From: Macrostomum hystrix
Lineage: Eukaryota; Platyhelminthes; Macrostomidae
NCBI GenBank assembly: GCA_950097015.1
Contig: CATNEN010000039.1
Span: 1,674,001 to 1,738,000, forward strand
Reading direction: 5' to 3'
Length of the DNA: 64,000 nucleotides
Below are positions 36,301 to 45,239 of this stretch, one piece after another. The notes below the pieces were generated by a model. The model was not told the DNA's origin. It saw nothing but the letters and a program-made list of their open reading frames with translations, and did not search any database. Within the stretch, counting starts at the first letter, position 1; each line of letters opens with the position of its first letter. The position numbers and the translations under genes are program-made.

Positions 36301-37625
36301 TTGCTAGCTGTGATTGGTTGCCAGCTGTGATTGGGACTAAAGACCGGCCCTTTCTTACCACTTCCTCATCACCCCGACCCTCCTCGACCCTCCTCAGATG
36401 TGCGTCAACTCGGTGTGCCGGACGGTGTCAAACGTGACTGCCGCAGCCAATCCCACAGCCGGCCAGCTGCCCAACTGCAACGGTCGCGGCCGATGGGCGC
36501 AGAGCCGGCAGTGCTTTTGCAACGCCGGCTTCGCCCCTCCTGACTGCCTGAGTGCCGGCAATGGCGGCTCGCTGACCAACCAACCGGCGCTGTCGGCCAG
36601 CGTGGCAACCACAGCTGGTGAGGCCGCCACCATCTGGCCTCTTAAACAGCCACTGCCCCAGTAACCCCACTGCCCCAGTAACCCCACTGCCCCAGTAACC
36701 CCACTGCCCCAGTAACCCCACTGCCCCAGTAACCCACTGCCCCAGTAACCCCACTGCCCCAGTAACCCACTGCCCCAGTGACCCCACTGCCCCAGTAACC
36801 CACTGCCCCAGTGACCCCACTGCCCCAGTAACCCCACTGCCCCAGTAACCCCACTGCCCCAGTAACCCCACTGCCCCAGTAACCCCACTGACCCAGTGAC
36901 CCCACTGCCCCGGTGACCCCACTGCCCCAGTAACCCCACTGCCCCAGTAACCCCACTGCCCCAGTGACCCCACTGCCCCAGTAACCCCACTGCCCCAGTA
37001 ACCCCACTGCCCCAGTAACCCCACTGCCCCAGTGACCCCACTGCCCCAGTAACCCCACTGACCCAGTGACCCCACTGCCCCAGTGACCCCACTGCCCCAG
37101 TAACCCCACTGCCCCGGTGACCCCACTGCCCCAGTAACCCCACTGCCCTTGTACATCCGCCCAGTCGATCCCCAAGTAAATCGTGCTATTCTGCATATAA
37201 TTAAGCATTTATTTTCAATCTCAACAGCCGCCCCCACCGCGACCCCAAGTGCTAACGATAACAACAGTGAGTTTTGTATTATTGAATACTGCCTGCCATC
37301 ACCCGGGCCAATTGGGCCGATAATTGTCCTGAAATGTACTTTTAACCGTTGACTGCCTCCAGACTCGCCCAAGCTGGACAACCTGGCCTACCTGGGCATC
37401 GGCATCGGAATTGGGCTAGCTGCCGCCTGCATCATCGCCCTGATCGTCGGCCTGACAGTCTGGGCCTGCCGGCGGCACAGCAGCAGCCGGGGCGGCAACT
37501 ACAGCTACGGCAGTGAGCAGGCGCAGGTGGCCACAATTTCAGGTGTCGGCGCCACCAACGTTGCTTATAATTATTCCAGCGATAAATTTGTCTCAGGTGC
37601 GCCATTGGCGGAGCGGCGCGTTTGA
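30308..37625 (+). CDS. ADAM-family metalloprotease-disintegrin, gene 3 (complete, 15 exons)
   Basis: Exons: 30308-30392, 30547-30676, 31223-31354, 31453-31813, 32548-32619, 32704-32882, 32974-33058, 33494-33654, 33828-34008, 34725-34967, 35594-35790, 35880-36087, 36398-36617, 37228-37266, 37363-37625. They total 2556 nt, 851 aa, all in phase. The signal peptide is MKKLRALLLPVCLALASLL. The prodomain has CYYQG, a cysteine switch (CGTQ, Cys163) and a basic RRAKR furin-like site. The reprolysin domain has [12 protein letters not shown] (His365) and Met-turn CMM. Disintegrin, cysteine-rich, EGF-like, a short stalk, a membrane span (about residues 777-800) and a 60-aa tail follow. The start of the eleventh exon is ambiguous: 35594 (aactgaag acceptor, like that at 3255) or 35576; both keep frame. 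Donors at 34968 (gttagt) and 35791 (gttcgt) are weak. A TATA box lies 158 bp upstream of the ATG. Active-site residues are intact, so a functional protease is expected. Confidence 0.9.
30790..31155. repeat. 16-bp minisatellite, gene 3 intron 2
   Basis: About 23 copies of ccccactccgcaccaa, switching to ctccactccgcaccaa in the distal half. It lies in the intron homologous to that of the 17-bp array in gene 2. The unit matches the array at 33230 at about 12 of 16 positions. Confidence 0.95.
31896..32410. repeat. 16-bp minisatellite, gene 3 intron 4 (left arm of inverted pair)
   Basis: About 32 copies of gtggctgtggagtgag (variants with gaatgag and tttctatgg). Its unit is the exact reverse complement of the array at 33230-33478, and the two flank exons 5-7 of gene 3. 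Confidence 0.95.
33230..33478. repeat. 16-bp minisatellite, gene 3 intron 7 (right arm of inverted pair)
   Basis: About 15 copies of ctcactccacagccac (variants with agttcacagc). It is the reverse complement of the 31896-32410 array. It ends about 15 bp before the acceptor of the zinc-site exon at 33494. Confidence 0.95.
34017..34640. repeat. TCC/TTC polypyrimidine microsatellite, gene 3 intron 9
   Basis: Over 600 bp of almost pure pyrimidine on the sense strand, built of tcc, ttc and tac triplets with larger blocks repeated (for example cacatttccctcc near 34350 and 34520). It begins about 8 bp after the donor at 34009. The Ser-rich and Arg-rich open frames here are by-products. Confidence 0.95.
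35020..35392. repeat. 27-bp minisatellite, gene 3 intron 10
   Basis: About 14 copies with core acctttgagatgagtgctag. It begins about 50 bp after the donor at 34968. Confidence 0.93.
36105..36335. repeat. 17-bp minisatellite, gene 3 intron 12
   Basis: About 13 copies of ttgctagctgtgattgg (variant ccagct). It begins within about 20 bp of the donor at 36088. Confidence 0.93.
36655..37145. repeat. 17-bp minisatellite, gene 3 intron 13
   Basis: About 29 copies of ccccagtaaccccactg, with single-base-shorter units. It begins about 35 bp after the donor at 36618. Confidence 0.95.
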
Positions 37626-37845
37626 TCTGCAACTTGTTATCAAGTGTCTCACGCACTTCTCATTCGACCAACGCTGAGCTGGAGGTCCGGCTTTTTTGTA
37701 AGTCCAACTGTCATCTGATTGTTTTCACTCAGGCCTTTGAGTAGAAAATTTGCCACTTGACTCCAAAATTAAAACAAGAACTATGCCGAATCCTGACACC
37801 TGCTGACACTTGACAGTCTACATTTTTATGTCTGCACATTTGAAT

Positions 37846-38365
37846 GACTGACACTTAACTGCCTGAAACTTAACACCCTGACATTTGACTGTCTGTCATT
37901 TGACACCCTGACATTTGACTGTCTGTCATTTGACACCCTGTCATTTGACTTTCTGTCATTTGACTTTCTGTCATTTGACAGCCTGATATTTGACTGTCTG
38001 TCATTTGACACCCTGACATTTGACTTTCTGTCATTTGACTTTCTGTCATTTGACAGCCTGATATTTGACTGTCTGTCATTTGACAGTCTGTCATTTGACA
38101 GTTTGACATCTGACAGTCTGACATTTGACAGTTTGACATCTGACAGTCTGACATTTGACTGTCTGACATTTGACTGTCTGTCATTTGACAGTCTGAAATT
38201 TGACTGTCTGTCATTTGACAGCCTGTCATTTGACAGTTTGACATCTGACAGTCTGACATTTGACAGTTTGACATCTGACAGTCTGACATTTGACTGTCTG
38301 ACATTTGACAGTCTGACATTTGAATTTCTGTCATTTGACTGTCTGACATTTGAATTTCTGTCATT
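37846..38365. repeat. 15-bp minisatellite downstream of gene 3
   Basis: About 35 copies of gtctgacatttgact and variants (ctgtcatttgaca). It lies about 220 bp after the gene 3 stop and is either in the 3' UTR or just beyond it. Confidence 0.93.
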
Positions 38366-39070
38366 TCTGAAATTTAATTCAAACACTTCAAACACTTTGA
38401 TAGATGTCACCTGAAGCTGCAAGAAAGGGAATGACTGAGTACATCTGCTTACAGTGGACATTGGTTAATTTAGTGAACTATTTGCAGTCTGCAGTTTTGC
38501 GAACAAATTTATTTATTCTTCTATTCTGCTTCTATATCCACAGCTATTTGCTTGTTCACTTTAGTGCACTTTTTACTCTAAGTTTTCTAAAAAATGGATC
38601 AGTAATATCAAAACAAAAGGTGTGAGTAACAAACCAATTGACTACCTGTGAAGTAGAGTGAGATGAATATAAAATAGTGAAATTAGCACACTATGCCTAG
38701 AACAGATTCGCGCAGGCTTTTATTCAAATTCTACAATTTAATTTGTGCAACGACTTTTTTCTCAACCAAGATGACAAAAATTTGTGTCAATAACAATAAA
38801 ATGGCCTGTTTGTGTCAATTCTCTAATTTTTTCATATTTTAAGTTTTTAAAGCCGGTAATATCATTACCTATAACCTATTATTTACTGATTGAAAATGCA
38901 GTTTTCTATTGTTGGTGTAACTTTGATTGATTTAGCACATTGTGTGCCTAATTGTAGGCTCGTAGGTTTATATTGATTAAATGATCAAGTTAAAATATCA
39001 CTGAAAACAAACTTTATTTTCTTATCCCATTTTTTATTTGAAAAAATCTGACAGTAGCTGACCATAATTT
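38366..39070. other. AT-rich spacer
   Basis: No gene recognised; contains a possible polyadenylation hexamer at 38795. Confidence 0.4.
38795..38800 (+). terminator. Possible polyadenylation signal of ADAM gene 3
   Basis: AATAAA lies in an AT-rich stretch about 1.2 kb after the gene 3 stop. A 15-bp array (37846-38365) would then fall in the 3' UTR. An earlier variant ATTAAA near 37768 is an alternative. Confidence 0.25.
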
Positions 39071-39072
39071 CC

Positions 39073-39690
39073 AGGTTAGTTAGATAAGGGAGTGACAAGT
39101 TAGACAGCAGTGGGACAGGTTACTTAGATAAGGGAGTGACAAGTTAGACAGCAGTGGGACAGGTTAGTTAGATAAGGGAGTGACAAGTCAGACAGCAGTG
39201 GGACAGGTTAGTTAGATAAGGGAGTGACAAGTTAGACAGCAGTGGGACAGGTTAGTTAGATAAGCGAGTGACAAGTCAGACAGCAGTGGGACAGGTTAGT
39301 TAGATAAGCGAGTGACAAGTCAGACAGCAGTGGGACAGGTTAGTTAGATAAGCGAGTGACAAGTCAGACAGCAGTGGGACAGGTTAGTTAGATAAGCGAG
39401 TGACAAGTTAGACAGCAGTGGGACAGGTTAGTTAGATAAGCGAGTGACAAGTCAGACAGCAGTGGGACAGGTTAGTTAGATAAGGGAGTGACAAGTTAGA
39501 CAGCAGTGGGACAGGTTAGTTAGATAAGCGAGTGACAAGTTAGACAGCAGTGGGACAGGTTAGTTAGATAAGCGAGTGACAAGTCAGACAGCAGTGGGAC
39601 AGGTTAGTTAGATAAGCGAGTGACAAGTTAGACAGCAGTGGGACAGGTTAGTTAGATAAGCGAGTGACAAGTCAGACAGCAGAGTGACTA
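39073..39690. repeat. 44-bp minisatellite
   Basis: About 14 highly similar copies; cores are ggttagttagataag and gtgacaagt followed by cagacagcagtgggaca. Units vary at two positions (gggag/gcgag, gttag/gtcag). It ends about 450 bp upstream of the GT31-like gene. Confidence 0.95.
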
Positions 39691-40135
39691 GTTGGGCAGC
39701 AGAGTGTTAGGTTACTAAAGAGAGTGACAAGTTCTTCTAGTTAGGTGGGAAATAGCGTGGTTATCCAACCGTTAAAGCAAATGAAAAAGATGTAACACAT
39801 TAGATAGCACAGGAGAGTGGCAAGTTACGCAGAGAGTTTGACGAATTTTTTTAACATTTTTAACTTTGAGAAATGCCGTCTCAAAGCAAATCTTGTGATT
39901 GGCAATTATGTCTCACCCTCACGCAACTCTCGGGCCACTGGGGAGCAAATGGAAGGAATAGGAACAATTAGTTGCAGGTGGAGGACGAAGACAATGATAG
40001 GAGCAGCAGCAGCAGCACTGTACAGAAGAGTACACCCAGCACAAGCTGCAGCGCTCAGAGCACGCGGGTAGGACAGAAACCGCCTCATCACTGCTCCAAG
40101 GGGTGGCGGATGAGGCGTGGAGGAAGGGATGAACA

Positions 40136-42635
40136 ATGGCCATCATAGCCCATGCAGTCAGCAGGCAGATCTGCTTTCTCATTGCAATCGGACAGCCAGC
40201 CATCCCAGCAATGTTCTTTCTGCTGTTCAGCAACACAAAGAAACGGAGGACTTCAGAAATCAGCCTGGCTGCTTTGGAGGCTTTGCCGGAGGGCTGCGAC
40301 GGTTCGATGGAGACCTCAGAGGACCCCCTGCTGTCTAGGGCCACTTGGCGACCGCAGGATGCGCCCTCGAGGTGAAGCTGGCTTTTAGAATCATTGTGGA
40401 CCCTAACCAACCAGACTTTTTGGATGGGGAATTAGAGTTTGTGGATGGGGAGTTAGAGTTTGTGGATGGGGAATTAGAGTTTGTGGGTGGGGAATTAGAG
40501 TTTGTGGATGGGGAATTAGAGTTTGTGGATGGGGAATTAGAGTTTGTGGATGGGGAATTAGAGTTTGTGGGTGGGGAATTAGAGTTTGTGGGTGGGGAAT
40601 TAGAGTTTGTGGATGGGGAATTAGAGTTTGTGGATGGGGAATTAGAGTTTGTGGGTGGGTAATTATAGTTTGTGGATGGGGAATTAGAGTTTGTGGATGG
40701 GGAATTAGAGTTTGTGGGTGGGGAATTAGAGTTTGTGGGTGGGGAATTAGAGTTTGTGGATGGGGAATTAGAGTTTGTGGATGGGGAATTAGAGTTTGTG
40801 GGTGGGTAATTATAGTTTGTGGATGGGGAATTAGAGTTTGTGGATGGGGAATTAGAGTTTGTGGATGGGGAATTAGAGTTTGTGGATGGGGAATTAGAGT
40901 TTGTGGGTGGGTAATTATAGTTTGTGGATGGGGAATTAGAGTTTGTGGATGGGGAATTAGAGTTTGTGGGTGGGGGACTTACCGTTTGTCAGGTGAAAGC
41001 TAGAGTTTTTATCTAAATCTGGATTGAATAAAAAAATGTCCAGTTTTAACGATACTCTGCAGGCAGAAACGAAAGCAGAGTCGAGAGAAAAAGCGACTGA
41101 AGGCGGCCAAGAAGCTGCGGCAGCAGAGGCGAGGGGGCAGCTGCAGCTGCCGGCCCGTGTGCTGCTGTTTGGGCCGAGTCCCCTGCCTGCTGCTCCTGCT
41201 CACCGCCCTGTCGGCCTTTTTTTATTTGTACTTCTACCGCGGACTCAGCATTCACCTGGCTGTGCCCGACCGGCCTGAGAGGCAGATTCTTCTGCGGGAA
41301 AGACAGCAGCAGCAGAGCCTCCTGAGGTAACTATTGCTATTAGAAGCAATGACAAGAAACATTTCCGAACCCTGCCAAAGTACAGCCACTCAAATTATAG
41401 GCCACTTCATACACATCCTGAAATATATTATGAGCACTAAAGCACTCAAGTTGCTTCCCTTAGGACCAAGATTCGAACTCCCGACCTCTCCGTCAGGAGA
41501 TTGAAGCTCCAACCACTGGGCTTCAACCTACCACTGTAGTCATGGCGACTGGGAGAGGATGGCAGCTCTATGACTTGGACCGAGTCTGGGGAGATTTCCC
41601 GCGCTCTTGCCGATTTATCCCCGCAGGCCGCCGATCTCCCAGCCAGCCAGGCGCTGGAAGCTGCCGATGCAGCCGCAGACAAGCCGCAGCCCGCCGGCCA
41701 GGCCGAAGTTCTTAACAATGCCCCGCAAATGCCCGCACTCCGCTTCGTCGCCGTCCGCCGCGCTGCTGGTCACTCGGGACCCGATGGCCGACGAGGCCGA
41801 CGACAAAGCCGCCAGGCGACAGCGCGAGGCGGTGCGGCGCAGCTGGGCGGGTCCGGCCGGCCTGCCCACTGGCTCCGTGGTCTTCCTGGTCACCGTAAGG
41901 ACGGCCAGCCATGCTCTGCTGCAGGTGACAGTTTTTCTGTGGTCCTAAGTTCGATGCTCGCGGAAATTAGTTGAGTCATTTTGGCAACTTCAGGAGTCCA
42001 AAAAGTACGGCGACCTCCTGCTGGTTGAGATGGCGGACGTGAGGCCCCCAGCTGGTATTCAGCAGCGCCGGCAGCGTCAGAAGCGGCGGCCGCTGCTGTC
42101 GGCGCTGGCTGAGCTTCGTTCCCGCTGCCCGGAGGTCAGCCTGTACGGCCGGACCAGCGCCGGAGTGCTGTGGAATCCCGGTCAGCTGCAACAGCAGCTG
42201 CGGCTGATGCTGCAGCGCGATCAACTCCACAAGGGCCTCATGATGGGTCGCGCAGTTCGGCGGTTGGCTGGCGGCAGCAAGGGCGGAGTGGAGGAGTGGC
42301 TGGCGGCCGACCCCGGCTACCTGATCTCCGGCCCCGGGCTGGATACTTTGCTCCATTGGCGGCGGAGGAACATCGACAATGACGATCATCTGGACGACGG
42401 CGTCAGCGACGACTGTCTGACCGGCGAATGGCGGGCCGCCGCCGGCCTGGAGCTGGCCGACCTCGGCCGGCAGCTGCGAGTGTCGCGCCGACCGCCCGCG
42501 TCGCCCTGCCAGCTGCGGGCGCGGCTGGCCTGGCCCGGACTGTCTGCGGTGGACATGGAGCGCCTCTGGCTGGAGGTCAGCAGCGACAAGCTGCGCTGTC
42601 CGGTGTCCTCGGCTGAGCAGCCCGATGAGGAGTAG
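40136..42635 (+). CDS. GT31 (beta-1,3-galactosyltransferase-like) type II membrane protein, catalytic motif altered
   Basis: Exons 40136-40371, 41063-41326, 41627-41894, 41994-42635, all in phase: 1410 nt, 469 aa predicted. Exon 2 has a Lys/Arg-rich stretch and then a membrane anchor (CLLLLLTALSAFFYLYFY), as in Golgi type II enzymes. Exon 3 carries the GT31 N-terminal motif (AALLVTRDPM, REAVRRSW, VVFLVT). Exon 4 has ESKKYGDLLLVEMADV, the conserved spacing to RCPE, then VSLYGRTSAGVLWNP where active relatives have K-x-DDD-x-F-x-N. The later motifs are recognisable (YLISGPGLDTLL, NDDHLDDGVSDDC). Loss of the DxD metal site suggests a pseudoenzyme. The first exon is the least certain; its own hydrophobic segment is unusual, but its donor phase fits. 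Intron 1 is a 21-bp array. Confidence 0.72.
40428..40975. repeat. 21-bp minisatellite, intron 1 of the GT31-like gene
   Basis: About 26 copies with core gatggggaattagagtttgt (variants gggtgggg, gggtaattat). It begins about 56 bp after the donor at 40372 and fills the intron. Confidence 0.95.
41463..41530 (-). repeat. tRNA-derived (SINE-like) element, intron 2 of the GT31-like gene
   Basis: The - strand reads as a tRNA-like module: A-box-like AGCCCAGTGGTTGGAGC, a small stem CTCC/GGAG, and B-box GAGTTCGAATC at normal spacing, with partly matching acceptor ends. It is too imperfect for a confident functional tRNA call. A tRNA pseudogene or SINE head is likelier. Confidence 0.5.
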
Positions 42636-42639
42636 GAAT

Positions 42640-43005
42640 GCAGGGCGGCACGGGACCCGAGCAAGCTGCAGCAGCCTGAGTTATGACAGAAAGAAAGACA
42701 GACGAACATATTTTATAGTATAGTGGATAAAAAGTCGAAGCTGTTCATACACATGATCGAATTACTTTCGGCTACCTAAAAAGCTTGGAAAATGATAAGA
42801 AAGCCAAAATCGGTCTCGCACTGTATACCTGCTCGAGTAGCTCCTTTGCTGATGCTGAAAAATTAACTGGCACTTCTTAAATGCTCACACCCATTATTAC
42901 TCGTTAGATAAATACAATGTGCCAAATTAATTAACTTACATCATAATTGAACTTTTTTCTGCGATAAATTCCTATCCGGCCTTTACACACCTAGCTCTTC
43001 TTGGT
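42640..43005. other. 3' flank of the GT31-like gene
   Basis: AT-rich; no gene or array recognised. Confidence 0.4.
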
Positions 43006-43009
43006 CCTC

Positions 43010-43825
43010 GAGACACCCACAGCACTCGCTGGTACTCGAGACACCCACAGCACTCACTGGTCCTCGAGACACCCACAGCACTCGCTGGTCCTCGAGACAC
43101 CCACCTCACTCGCTGGTCCTCGAGACACCCACCTCACTCGCTGGTCCTCTAGACACCCACAGCACTCGCTGGTACTCGAGACACCCACAGCACTCGCTGG
43201 TCCTCGAGACACCCACCTCACTCGCTGGTCCTCGAGACACCCACAGCACTCGCAGGTCCTCGAGACACCCACAGCACTAGCTGGTCCTCGAGACATCCAC
43301 AGCACTCGCAGGTCCTCGAGACACCCACAGCACTCGCAGGTCCTCGAGACACCCACAGCACTCGCAGGTCCTCGAGACACCCACAGCACTCGCTGGTCCT
43401 CGAGACACCCACAGCACTCGCAGGTCCTCTAACACCCACCTCACTCGCTGGTCCTCGAGACACCCACAGCACTCGCAGGTCCTCGAGACACCCACAGCAC
43501 TCGCTGGTCCTCGAGACACCCACAGCACTCGCAGGTACTCGAGACACCCACAGCACTCGCAGGTCCTCGAGACACCCACAGCACTCGCAGGTCCTCGAGA
43601 CACCCACAGCACTCGCTGGTACTCGAGACACCCACAGCTCTCGCAGGTCCTCGAGACACCCACAGCACTCGCAGGTACTCGAGACACCCACAGCACTCGC
43701 TGGTCCTCGAGACACCCACCTCACTCGCTGGTCCTCTAACACCCACCTCACTCGCAGGTCCTCTAACACCCACCTCACTCGCTGGTCCTCGAGACACCCA
43801 CCTCACTCGCTGGTCCTCGAGACAA
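43010..43825. repeat. 28-bp minisatellite
   Basis: About 29 copies with core cactcgctggtcctcgagac; each contains the palindrome ctcgag. Variants: cgcaggt for cgctggt and acctcac for acagcac. It lies between the GT31-like and methyltransferase genes. Confidence 0.95.
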
Positions 43826-44204
43826 TAATAATAAAGCAATCATAGAGAACCATTATAACACAACATAACATTATAACATATAACTTTGATGATCAAATCC
43901 TTATTACTCTTCTGTTTATTCCTTCGCGAAAAGCAAAGCCTTTTCTTGGCCTGTAGCGATTTCTGCCATGCGAAACGGTTCGCTTAAAAATAGTAAAAAT
44001 GGCGGCAATGAAACGAGTTTGCTTGGATGCGATGAAAACGCAAAAAAATCTTGCAAAACTAGGCTACTATGAGTAGAATAAAAATGAAAATTTGGATTCC
44101 AAACGATTGTACAGAAAGCTGATTTGCTTTAAGTATGTGCGTACATGTGACATGTCATTGCGTGGAGAAATTACAGTGCATTTTTCAATTTTTGTACAAG
44201 GATC

Positions 44205-44665
44205 AAGGATCAGGGGATAACAGAGGGCTAACTGAAGGATCAGGGGATAACAGAGGGTTAACTGAAGGATCAGGGGATAACAGAGGGCTAACTGAAGGAT
44301 CAGGGGATAACAGAGGGCTAACTGAAGGATCAGGGGATAACAGAGGGTTAACTGAAGGATCAGGGGATAACAGAGGGTTAACTGAAGGATCAGGGGATAA
44401 CAGAGGGCTAACTGAAGGATCAGGGGATAACAGAGGGCTAACTGAAGGATCAGGGGATAACAGAGGGTTAACTGAAGGATCAGGGGATAACAGAGGGTTA
44501 ACTGAAGGATCAGGGCATAACTGAGGGCTAACTGAAGGATCAGGGCATAACTGAGGGCTAAATGAAGGATCAGGGGATAACAGAGGGTTAACTGAAGCAT
44601 CAGGGCATAACTGAGGGCTAACTGAAGGATCAGGGGATAACAGAGGGTTAACTGAAGGAGGCGCA
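44205..44665. repeat. 30-bp minisatellite
   Basis: About 15 copies with core ggatcaggggataacagagg. Variants alternate gggcta and gggtta, and later units have gggcataactg. Confidence 0.95.
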
Positions 44666-45239
44666 CTGAAGGATCAGGGGCAAGCACTGAAGAGGAAGCT
44701 ATAGCCAGGGCTACTAAAGTATTTAGTATTTTCTGGCTATAGCTTGGAATTATTCGGTGAGTCGCTGCTGAATCACGCGAAATATTCAAAATGTTTCAAT
44801 CAGGCAATGCACTCAGATTAACACAAGCGCTAAATATTGAACAATGAAATCGCGATGGCAAGATGAGGTACGCACAGAGAGAATGTAAAATTGAAGCATT
44901 GATTTTTTTAGCACTCTAAAGCCAAGTGCATTGTGTATTAAAGATATGAAAGATTCGATCATTTTGAAAAAACATAAATGACACAAACTAGCTCTGCCGA
45001 TAAGGGTCCGATAAACAAATGTACTTTTGTCCTGAATCTCTGATTAAGGAGCTACGAAAAGCATATAAAAGTACAAATAAAAAAGCAACGACTCGCTGTA
45101 CTTTTATGTTTTTCACATGGCTCAAACTGTCGGAAGGCAAAAACTGTTTTCTTTTCATTAGAGCTCAGTTTGACAGGCTGTCAGTAGCATGTTGAGTTGC
45201 TTTTTATATACTTGACAACTAAAATAGTTGAAGCCCAGC

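Noticed and set aside
41463..41530. Functional tRNA gene
   Set aside because: Pol III boxes are present, but acceptor and anticodon stems pair poorly and it lies inside an intron; a SINE-like relic is more likely.
43001..43839. Cys/Val-rich repeat proteins on the - strand
   Set aside because: Shadows of the 28-bp array with no supporting start, splice site or domain.
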